Shown here: one piece after another, positions 1-5,243 of the stretch
Numbering within the stretch: the first letter of the stretch is position 1
Layout: each line of letters opens with the position of its first letter
Assembly (NCBI GenBank): GCA_903885855.1
Contig: CAISKG010000122.1
Coordinates: forward strand, 1 to 5,243
Source: an uncultured Planctomycetaceae bacterium
GTDB lineage: Bacteria > Planctomycetota > Planctomycetia > Pirellulales > UBA1268
DNA length: 5,243 bases
Direction: 5' to 3'
Notes under the pieces: model-generated
Told to the model about the DNA's origin: nothing
Database searches by the model: none
Seen by the model: only the letters and a program-made list of their open reading frames with translations
Program-made: the position numbers and the translations under genes

Positions 1-1335
1 CGCGTCGGCGGCGCCCGTCGAGCCGGCCGGGGGCGCGAGCGGCCGCCACACCGCCTCCACCACCGCCGTGTCGGCGCCCGCGGGGGGATGCAGGTCGCGC
101 GGGAGACGCTGGCCCACCGCGAGATCGGCCGGGGCGGCACGCTCCTCCGCCAGCGGCGGCAGGCGCGCCAGGAGCCCCGCGGCGTGGGCGCGGTGGGCGC
201 GGAGATACTGCCGGGCCATCCACCCGCCGCCGCTGACGATCCCCACGCGCCCGGCCGCACGCGCCTCCAGCAGCAGCGCCGAGAGCCGGCGCCGATAACG
301 GACGGGGTCGTAGGGGAGGAGGAGGGCGTCGGCCCGGCCGATCTCGTCGAGGAGCGCGTCGTCGCCGAGCGGCCCTTCGACGGCCTCCACGAGACCGTCG
401 CCCCGGGACCGCACGGCCGCCAGCGCCTCGGCCACGGCGCGGTCGGCCGGGCGGCGCGAGTCGGCAGGGACCCCGGGATTGGTCTGCACGGCCAGCCGCA
501 GGCGCGCCGCGAGCGCCGAGTCGGCCGCGATCGCGTCGGCGAGCGCGGCGACGAGCTGGCTGTTCTTCTCCGCCCGCGCGTCACCGAGCAGGCTCGCGCG
601 CACGCGCCCGCCCGCGGCGGCGCCGGCCGGTGCCGCTCCGGCGGCCCACCGCTCCGCCACCGGCCAGGGGAGGACGCCGGTCGCCTCGGCCCCGGCGAGG
701 GTCCATTCGGCGGCCAGTTCGGCGGTGGTGGCGTGGAACCTGAGCCGGTGCGGGGCGGCACGCGCCAGGGCCCGGCCGAGGATCCGGCGCACGCGGCGGA
801 TGCGCCCGTCGTCGCCGTCGCCGGGCTCCGCGGACAACAGCGGCGCGTGGAACTGCAGATGCCAGCCGATGCCGGCCGGGGGGCGGCGCGCGGCGATCGC
901 CAGCGCCAGGCCGGCGACGTCCAGCTCGGAGGCGGTGGCGACGAGGAACAGGTCGCCGGGCGAGAGCCCGTCGACCACCGGGGCGATGTCGGCGGCGAAG
1001 CGGGCGATACGGCGGCGCCGGCCGTCGGCGCGCAGCCAGTCGCGGGGCCGGAGCCAGCCTCCCCACCCCGCGCCGGGGCGGCGTGCGGGGGAGCTCTCGA
1101 GCCGTTCGAGCTCCGCGAAGGCGGTGAGCCGGGAATGGCCGTGACGGCGGAGGAGCGGCCGGACGCGCGGCACCGCGCCGGGCGGCGCGCGGAAGCGCTC
1201 GTGGCACACCACCTCGCACTCCATTCCCTCGGCGGCGGCGGCGGCCGCGAGCGCCACGGCGTAGGCCCAGGGATGGGCGCCGACCCGGTCGAGGCAGGGG
1301 TCGCAGAGGACCAGCCGTGGTCGTCGCCCGCTCAT
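1..1335 (-). CDS. Glycosyltransferase-like protein (GT-B type), partial at left edge
   Basis: I translated this frame by hand. It starts at an ATG that overlaps the lpxK stop codon (ATGA) and stays open for 445 codons to the window edge, so the C-terminus is missing. The N-terminus (residues 7-40) is RLVLCDPCLDRVGAHPWAYA followed by an Ala-rich helix and then MECEVVCHERF. This resembles the first strand-loop-helix-strand of glycosyltransferases whose N-domain begins with a DP...GxH element. Around residues 251-265, GDARAEKNSQLVAAL matches the 'G-x-x-R-x-E-K' entry into the second Rossmann domain. Residues 338-375 read LLLPYDPVRYRRRLSALLLE, then an AAG turn and a GGGWMA segment, which looks like the donor-binding region of GT-B enzymes. 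Family knowledge suggests transfer of a sugar from an activated donor; donor and acceptor cannot be read here. Coupling to lpxK makes an LPS or envelope glycan role plausible (inference). No signal peptide or membrane helix is evident, so it is probably cytoplasmic. Confidence 0.72.
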   Translation of the reverse strand, partial: MSGRRPRLVLCDPCLDRVGAHPWAYAVALAAAAAAEGMECEVVCHERFRAPPGAVPRVRPLLRRHGHSRLTAFAELERLESSPARRPGAGWGGWLRPRDWLRADGRRRRIARFAADIAPVVDGLSPGDLFLVATASELDVAGLALAIAARRPPAGIGWHLQFHAPLLSAEPGDGDDGRIRRVRRILGRALARAAPHRLRFHATTAELAAEWTLAGAEATGVLPWPVAERWAAGAAPAGAAAGGRVRASLLGDARAEKNSQLVAALADAIAADSALAARLRLAVQTNPGVPADSRRPADRAVAEALAAVRSRGDGLVEAVEGPLGDDALLDEIGRADALLLPYDPVRYRRRLSALLLEARAAGRVGIVSGGGWMARQYLRAHRAHAAGLLARLPPLAEERAAPADLAVGQRLPRDLHPPAGADTAVVEAVWRPLAPPAGSTGAADA

Positions 1336-2402
1336 CGGCGCCCCTCCGCGACGGCGTCGACCATGCGGCCGAGATCGTCGGCGCCGCGGTCGATGACGAT
1401 CGCGATCTCGAGTGCCAGAAGCCTCGGCGAGGCGTCGTGTCCGGTCATCTTCACCAGGTCCTTGAGCGTGGTGACCAGCGCCGCGGCGCCGTGCGCCGCC
1501 GCCAGACCGGCCAGGTCGCGCGTGTCCGCGGCGCCGTAGGCGTGGTGATCGGGGAAGGCCCGGAAGGCGACGACGCGGGCCCCGAGCGCGTGCAGCGTGT
1601 CGCGGAAGGCGGCCGGGTTGCCGATCCCGGCGAATCCGACGACGTCGCGGCCGGCGAGCCAGCCGAGATCCTCGCGATTCCCCTCCCCGTCGCGCAGCGC
1701 CACCGGCGCATGGCTCGCCTCGGCCCACACCCCGGGGACGCGCCCCGCGCAGGCCTCCGCGAGCCGCGCACGGATGGCGTCGCGGCGCTCCGGCGGCACG
1801 GCCGTGGCCCGCGTGAGGATCGCCGCGTGTGCCCGGGAGAGACCGGCGAGCCGCTCGCGCAGCAGGCCGCGCGGGAAGACGTGGCCGCATCCGAAGGGAT
1901 CGGTGGCGTCGATGGCCACGAGGTCGAGATCGCGATGCAGGCGGCGGTGCTGGAAGCCGTCGTCGAGCACCACGACACCGGCCCCGGCCCGCGCCGCCGT
2001 CCGGGCTCCGGCGACCCGGTCGGCGTCGGCCACGTGCGGCACGCCGGGGAGCAGGAGGGCCAGCTCGGCCGCTTCGTCGCTCACGGTGCCCCGCGCCGCG
2101 CCGTAGCCGCGGGAGACGATGGCCGGGGAGTGTCCCGCCCGAAGCAGGCGGCCGGCCACCCACGCCACCAGCGGGGTCTTGCCGGTCCCGCCCAGGGAGA
2201 GGTTGCCGACGCTGACCACCGGCACCGGCGCGGCGTGGGCGGCGAAGAGGCCGGCGTCGTAGGCGGCGTTGCGGGCCGCCATGACGCCGGTCCAGGCGGC
2301 GCCCAGGGGCCCGAGCAGGGCGCGGGAGAGCCGGCCCCGGGCGCTGCGGTCGGCGCCCGAGACGATCCGCTTGAATGATTCCGCGTCGGGCAGAAGGGAC
2401 AT
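1332..2402 (-). CDS. lpxK: Tetraacyldisaccharide 4'-kinase (lipid A 4'-kinase)
   Basis: LpxK transfers the gamma-phosphate of ATP to the 4' position of the tetraacylated disaccharide-1-phosphate, making lipid IVA at the cytoplasmic face of the inner membrane. The 356-residue product is of normal family length. Residues 24-55 form the expected N-terminal amphipathic or membrane-associated helix. The P-loop is VGNLSLGGTGKTP (65-77). SRGYG follows at 97-101, and D109-E110 sits where the family has its catalytic Asp (the DEP position). ADADRVAGA lies at 125-133. LDDGFQHRRL (146-155) is the Walker B-like signature, and PRGLLRE (177-183) matches the family P-x-G-x-L-R-E element. GFAGIGNPAAF (256-266), FPDHHAY (283-289) and a TLKDLVKM segment (312-319) complete the fold; many homologues have TEKD at the last site. 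The ATG at 2402 was chosen because the conserved region begins soon after it. The frame stays open far upstream, but that part is antisense to the next gene. The Shine-Dalgarno sequence is weak. The stop overlaps the following gene by four bases. Confidence 0.96.
   Translation of the reverse strand: MSLLPDAESFKRIVSGADRSARGRLSRALLGPLGAAWTGVMAARNAAYDAGLFAAHAAPVPVVSVGNLSLGGTGKTPLVAWVAGRLLRAGHSPAIVSRGYGAARGTVSDEAAELALLLPGVPHVADADRVAGARTAARAGAGVVVLDDGFQHRRLHRDLDLVAIDATDPFGCGHVFPRGLLRERLAGLSRAHAAILTRATAVPPERRDAIRARLAEACAGRVPGVWAEASHAPVALRDGEGNREDLGWLAGRDVVGFAGIGNPAAFRDTLHALGARVVAFRAFPDHHAYGAADTRDLAGLAAAHGAAALVTTLKDLVKMTGHDASPRLLALEIAIVIDRGADDLGRMVDAVAEGRR
1341..1347 (-). promoter_or_regulatory. Ribosome binding site of the glycosyltransferase-like gene
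   Basis: On the minus strand GGAGGGG lies five bases before the ATG at 1335, inside the last codons of lpxK. This good Shine-Dalgarno match supports the chosen start and suggests that translation of the second gene is coupled to termination of lpxK. Confidence 0.65.
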
Positions 2403-2455
2403 GCGGTCGATCCGTCGGTCCGCGGCCCGCCGCCGGGGGATTCCGGGCCGTCGCG

Positions 2456-2461
2456 AGTGTA
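2456..2461 (-). promoter_or_regulatory. Possible -10 element for lpxK
   Basis: The minus strand reads TACACT, five of six matches to TATAAT, about 54 bases before the lpxK start in an otherwise GC-rich stretch. No convincing -35 box lies 16-18 bases upstream, so this is only a candidate for the lpxK-glycosyltransferase transcript. Confidence 0.22.
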
Positions 2462-2470
2462 GCCCCGCGC

Positions 2471-2492
2471 GTCGGGCGGCGGCCCCCCCGAC
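2471..2492. repeat. Short inverted repeat in the divergent intergenic region
   Basis: GTCGGG at 2471-2476 and CCCGAC at 2487-2492 are perfect reverse complements separated by ten bases. The element lies between the two candidate -10 boxes of the divergent genes, where an operator could sit. In DNA this GC-rich, a six-base palindrome can easily arise by chance. Confidence 0.25.
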
Positions 2493-2497
2493 GCCGA

Positions 2498-2503
2498 TAT
2501 ACT
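2498..2503 (+). promoter_or_regulatory. Possible -10 element for the divergent membrane protein gene
   Basis: TATACT matches TATAAT at five of six positions and sits in one of the few AT-containing patches of the region, about 67 bases before the ATG at 2571. The sequence at the expected -35 position is GC-rich and does not resemble TTGACA. The call therefore rests on the -10 box alone. Confidence 0.27.
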
Positions 2504-2555
2504 TGGCGGTGGAGTGGCGGCGTCTGGCCCGCAGGACGACCGACCGGACAGGCCC

Positions 2556-2562
2556 GAGGGGA
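2556..2562 (+). promoter_or_regulatory. Ribosome binding site of the membrane protein gene
   Basis: GAGGGGA ends eight bases before the ATG at 2571, which is near-ideal Shine-Dalgarno spacing. It decides the start in a frame where GC richness leaves other starts possible. Confidence 0.65.
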
Positions 2563-2570
2563 CGCAGACC

Positions 2571-5243
2571 ATGGCCAGCGCGACCACGGAAGCCGGGGAA
2601 GCGCTCGTGGTGGGCGGGTGGACCGCCGCCGCCGACGCCCAATCCCACAGCGACCGGTATCTGGCGCGGCGCCTCGACGCCGCCGGCGCCGACTTCAAGG
2701 GCACCGCGGTCACGACCTTCGTGCTCGGCACGCTGGTGGGCGCCGTGGCGTGGGTCCTGGCGGGGGTGCTCGCGGAGCACTGGATCGTTCCCGGCGGACT
2801 GCCGCGCCCGGCCCGGTGGGCATGGCTCGGCGCCGGCATCGCCGCGCTCGCGGCGGCCGCGGCGCGGTGGCTGCTGCCCCTCATCCGCTACCGCGTGAAC
2901 CTCGTCTACGCGGCGCGTGCCATCGAACGGGAGAACCCCGACCTCCACAACGACCTCGTCAACACCGTGCTCGTCAAGGCGCGCCCCGAGGGCAGCGCCG
3001 CGGTGGTGGTGCGGCAGCTCGAGAAGCGGGCCGCGAAGCGCCTCGCGGACGTGCCGATCGAGGGAGTGATCGACCGTACGCTGGCGATCCGGCTGGCGCT
3101 GGTCCTGGCGGCGCTGGTGGCGTTGGTGTGCCTGTACCAGCTGGCGGCGCCCAAGAGCCTGCTCAGGAGCGCGGCGCGGCTCGTCGCCCCGTGGGCCGGC
3201 ATCGCCGCGCCGTCGCGCGTGCAGGTGGAGACGCCGCGCCTCCACTGGCGGATGCCGGGGGGAGCGGCCGACCCGCAGGCCCTCGACGCGCTCGACGAGG
3301 AGCGGCGCGTCGCCGTGGAGCGCGGCTCGGCGACGCTGGTGCGCGGCCGGCAGCTCATGATCGCCGCAGCGATCCGCGGCCTGCGATCCGGCGAGACGCC
3401 CGTGGTCCACGCCGTGCCGCTGGGCGACGACGGCTCCCCCGACGCGGCGGCCCCGGCCTGGCAGGTGGAGATGACGCGCGGGGCCGGCGCGGGGGGCGAG
3501 GGGAAGGTCTACACCGCCTTCCTCCCCGATGCGGCCCGCGGCCTGGAGAACTCGATCGCCATCAGCATCGCCGCGGGCGACGCCCGGGGGGAGCCGGTGA
3601 AGGTGATCGTCGTCGACGCCCCGTCGTTGCTCGTGCGCGAGGTGCGCTACGACTACCCCGCCTACCTCGGCCGGCAGCCGGAGACCGTGGCCTGGCAGGG
3701 TGACCTGCGGGCGCCGGAGGAGACGCAGGTGACGCTCGTCGCGGAGTGCAACCAGCCGCTCGACGCCGCCTGGATCGATTTCGGGTGCGACGGCAACCGC
3801 GACCTGAAGATGCGCGTGGGGGCCACCGACCTGGCACGGGCCACGGTGACCTTCGCCCTGCGCATGAACGCCGACCGGACGGCGCCCGAGCATCCGTCCT
3901 ATCGGCTCGTGTTCCAGCCGCGCGGGACGCCGCAGGGGGGCCGGGAGGCTGTGATCACCGAGCCCATCGAGCACCGCGTCGAGGTGGTGGCGGATCTGGC
4001 TCCCGAGGTGGCGATCCTCGCGCCCACCGAATCCCCCCTGGCGGTGCCGCTCGACGCGCCGGTGACGGTGGAGGTGCGGGCCCTCGACCCCGACCACGCG
4101 CTGTCGAAGGTGTCGCTCGAGGCCCGCCTCGCCGGGGGCTCGACGACCACGATCCCGATCCTCGAGGGGTCGCGCGAGGGGCCGTTCAAGGGGAAGGGCA
4201 GGATCCAGGTCGGCCGGATCCCCGGAGCGCACGGGGGCGCGGTGATCGAGTATCGCGCCGTCGCCGCCGACAACCGTCCGCAGCCGAACGTCACCGCCAC
4301 GCCGTGGCAGGAACTGAAGCTCGACGCCTCCGCGCCCCCTCCGCCGCAGGAGCGCGAGCCGGATCTTCCCGCCGATGCCGCCGACCGCCCGCCGCCGGAT
4401 CGGGATCCCGGCCAGGGGGACCGCGACGATGGGGGCGATGCCCGTGACCAGGGGGAACCGCGCGGCGACCAGGATGCCGGCCAGGATCCCGACCGCGATC
4501 CCCGCCAGGATGACACGCAGGGAGAGGGCCGGGACGACGGCCAGCAAGGGAATCCCGGCCAACGCGGCCCGAGGCAGGATGGGGGCGAGGATCGCCAGGG
4601 CGGGGAGAGGCGCCCCGACGGGGATCGTCCGCCGCAGGACCCTGGTCGCGATGGGGAGCCCCGACAGCCGGGAGCGCAGGGCGATCAGGATGCGGCGCCG
4701 GAGAACGGCGAGCCCCAGCCTCCGGGGCAGGAGGGCAACGCTCAGCAGGGAGCCAATCCCGATGCCGAGGGCGGCGCGGGGGAAGGGCAGCGACGCAAAC
4801 CGGGTGAGGGCCGCGCGGACAACGACGGCGGGCCTGGGGAACAGGGCGAGCCTGAGCCCGGCCGTGGAGATCGCGGCGAGCGCCAGGGGGAACGAGGCCC
4901 GCGCGGGGATCGCCGCGATGGACCGCAGGGGGGAGCGCCCGATCGCGACGGGGGCGACCAGCAGGATCGCGACGGCGCGGGGCGTCGGCCCGGAGACAAG
5001 GAACGCGGCCAGGAAGCGCGCGAGCGGGATCCCGTCGCCGCCGACGGCACGAACGACGGCGAGGCAATGGAGCGCATCCTCGAGCACCGGCGACAGGATG
5101 ACGGCGAGAAGGGCGCTGGCGAGCAGGGCGCTGGCGAGAAGGGCGCTGGTGAGAAGGGTGCTGGTGAGAAGGGTGCTGGTGAGAAGGGTGCTGGTGAGAA
5201 GGGTGCTGGTGAGAAGGGTGCTGGTGAGAAGGGTGCTGGTGAG
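2571..5243 (+). CDS. Large planctomycete-type membrane protein (DUF4175-like) with low-complexity tail, partial at right edge
   Basis: This frame is open for 891 codons to the window edge, so the C-terminus is missing. Predicted transmembrane helices are at about residues 45-68, 83-105 and 171-192. If the N-terminus is inside, the loop at 106-170 is cytoplasmic and everything after 192 is extracytoplasmic. The loop contains AARAIERENPDLHNDLVNTV (114-133), a form I associate with planctomycete DUF4175-like proteins (x-x-I-E-x-x-x-P-x-L-x-N-x-L-x-N). Residues 345-475 are beta-rich and include a DYPAYLGRQPETVAWQGDLR segment (361-380), again reminiscent of that family. Residues 477-587 look like an Ig-like beta-sandwich. 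From residue 589 the protein becomes almost purely Asp, Gly, Arg, Gln, Glu and Pro, then GAGEK repeats. Homologues have been labelled 'circumsporozoite protein-like' because of such repeats (from memory, unverified). No catalytic motif is visible. A structural or scaffold role in the envelope is an inference; the function is unknown. It is transcribed divergently from lpxK. Confidence 0.82.
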   Translation, partial: MASATTEAGEALVVGGWTAAADAQSHSDRYLARRLDAAGADFKGTAVTTFVLGTLVGAVAWVLAGVLAEHWIVPGGLPRPARWAWLGAGIAALAAAAARWLLPLIRYRVNLVYAARAIERENPDLHNDLVNTVLVKARPEGSAAVVVRQLEKRAAKRLADVPIEGVIDRTLAIRLALVLAALVALVCLYQLAAPKSLLRSAARLVAPWAGIAAPSRVQVETPRLHWRMPGGAADPQALDALDEERRVAVERGSATLVRGRQLMIAAAIRGLRSGETPVVHAVPLGDDGSPDAAAPAWQVEMTRGAGAGGEGKVYTAFLPDAARGLENSIAISIAAGDARGEPVKVIVVDAPSLLVREVRYDYPAYLGRQPETVAWQGDLRAPEETQVTLVAECNQPLDAAWIDFGCDGNRDLKMRVGATDLARATVTFALRMNADRTAPEHPSYRLVFQPRGTPQGGREAVITEPIEHRVEVVADLAPEVAILAPTESPLAVPLDAPVTVEVRALDPDHALSKVSLEARLAGGSTTTIPILEGSREGPFKGKGRIQVGRIPGAHGGAVIEYRAVAADNRPQPNVTATPWQELKLDASAPPPPQEREPDLPADAADRPPPDRDPGQGDRDDGGDARDQGEPRGDQDAGQDPDRDPRQDDTQGEGRDDGQQGNPGQRGPRQDGGEDRQGGERRPDGDRPPQDPGRDGEPRQPGAQGDQDAAPENGEPQPPGQEGNAQQGANPDAEGGAGEGQRRKPGEGRADNDGGPGEQGEPEPGRGDRGERQGERGPRGDRRDGPQGGAPDRDGGDQQDRDGAGRRPGDKERGQEARERDPVAADGTNDGEAMERILEHRRQDDGEKGAGEQGAGEKGAGEKGAGEKGAGEKGAGEKGAGEKGAGEKGAGE
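4335..5102 (+). other. Low-complexity, charged, probably disordered coding segment (residues 589-844)
   Basis: This is the first part of the hydrophilic tail of the membrane protein. It opens with a Pro run (PPPPQ) and continues with irregular permutations of D, R, G, Q, P and E, such as DRDPGQGDRDDGG and QDRDGAGRRPGD. No Trp, Phe, Tyr or Cys is present, and aliphatic residues are almost absent until a short island, AMERILEHRR, near residue 832. Acidic and basic residues are mixed, so it resembles a polyampholyte. At DNA level many short words recur imperfectly; GATCGCGACG, for example, occurs at 4941-4950 and 4965-4974. This suggests growth by slippage or duplication followed by divergence. 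It is not a regular Gly-X-Y collagen repeat. Confidence 0.85.
5103..5243 (+). repeat. 15-bp in-frame tandem repeat encoding Gly-Ala-Gly-Glu-Lys
   Basis: A 9-base partial unit (GGCGAGAAG) is followed by eight complete 15-base units from 5112 and a 12-base partial unit cut by the window edge. The first unit encodes GAGEQ and the rest encode GAGEK. Units change stepwise: the first two use GGC for both Gly codons, the third uses GGC then GGT, and the fourth to eighth are identical GGTGCTGGTGAGAAG. The unit length is a multiple of three, so copy-number changes would lengthen or shorten the protein without shifting the frame. Each unit adds one Glu and one Lys. Confidence 0.97.

Noticed and set aside
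581..1219. Minus-strand open frame with an Arg/Pro-rich product
   Set aside because: It is a frame-shifted shadow of the glycosyltransferase-like gene and has the Arg/Pro/Ala composition typical of out-of-frame GC-rich DNA.
88..1539. 483-codon open frame on the plus strand across the glycosyltransferase-like gene and the end of lpxK
   Set aside because: Its product is Arg/Gly/Glu/Ala-rich without recognisable motifs, and it overlaps two minus-strand genes that have clear family signatures. High GC explains the lack of stops.
1317..2378. Plus-strand open frame of 353 codons opposite lpxK
   Set aside because: It is antisense to a complete, motif-rich lpxK and its translation shows no domain.
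2375..3703. Plus-strand open frame of 442 codons overlapping the membrane protein gene
   Set aside because: Its product is Arg/Gly/Ala-rich with no helices or motifs. The frame starting at 2571 has a good ribosome binding site, membrane helices and family-like segments.
4411..4455. Possible G-quadruplex from three runs of five G at 4415, 4431 and 4451
   Set aside because: Only three clear runs with long loops (11 and 15 bases) are present. The G runs follow from Gly and Gln-Gly codons, so the call is too weak.
4291..5087. Minus-strand hydrophobic reading frames that look like multi-pass membrane proteins
   Set aside because: The hydrophobicity is the direct complement of Asp/Gln/Glu/Gly codons in the sense tail. 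No ribosome binding site or family pattern was seen.
5103..5243. Possible CRISPR array or minisatellite outside a gene
   Set aside because: The units are 15 bp, directly adjacent with no spacers, and in frame with the upstream protein, so this is a coding tandem repeat.
1..5243. tRNA, rRNA, riboswitch or transposon ends
   Set aside because: I saw no cloverleaf, conserved rRNA segment, terminal inverted repeats or transposase motifs on either strand.

Overview
This window is a very GC-rich piece of a Gram-negative chromosome. The protein styles point to a high-GC member of the Planctomycetota: a planctomycete-like three-helix membrane protein with a Y-P-A-Y-x-G type module and a huge hydrophilic tail, beside a lipid A gene. 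That placement is an inference from remembered family features, not from a search. High GC makes stop codons rare, so long open frames occur in all six frames. Only three of them behave like real proteins.

Layout: positions 1-1335 (minus strand) hold a glycosyltransferase-like gene that runs off the left edge. Positions 1332-2402 (minus strand) hold a complete lpxK, the tetraacyldisaccharide 4'-kinase of lipid A synthesis, with all signature motifs. The two overlap by ATGA and form a cotranscribed, probably translationally coupled pair. Positions 2403-2570 are a 168-bp divergent intergenic region with a few weak promoter-like and palindromic elements. Positions 2571-5243 (plus strand) hold a large membrane-anchored protein, open at the right edge. 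It has three predicted transmembrane helices, a beta-rich extracytoplasmic part and, from about residue 589, a low-complexity tail of Asp, Arg, Gly, Gln, Glu and Pro. The tail ends in a 15-bp tandem repeat encoding Gly-Ala-Gly-Glu-Lys that continues past the window.

How the genes relate: LpxK completes the phosphorylated lipid A disaccharide at the inner membrane, and the glycosyltransferase-like protein plausibly acts in envelope glycan or LPS assembly. The divergent protein is probably also an envelope protein, but its function is unknown. No RNA genes, insertion sequences, CRISPR arrays or attachment sites were seen. The most unusual parts are the graded in-frame tandem repeat, the nearly hydrophobic-free tail, and the very long stop-free antisense frame opposite the tail, which is best explained as a composition artefact.
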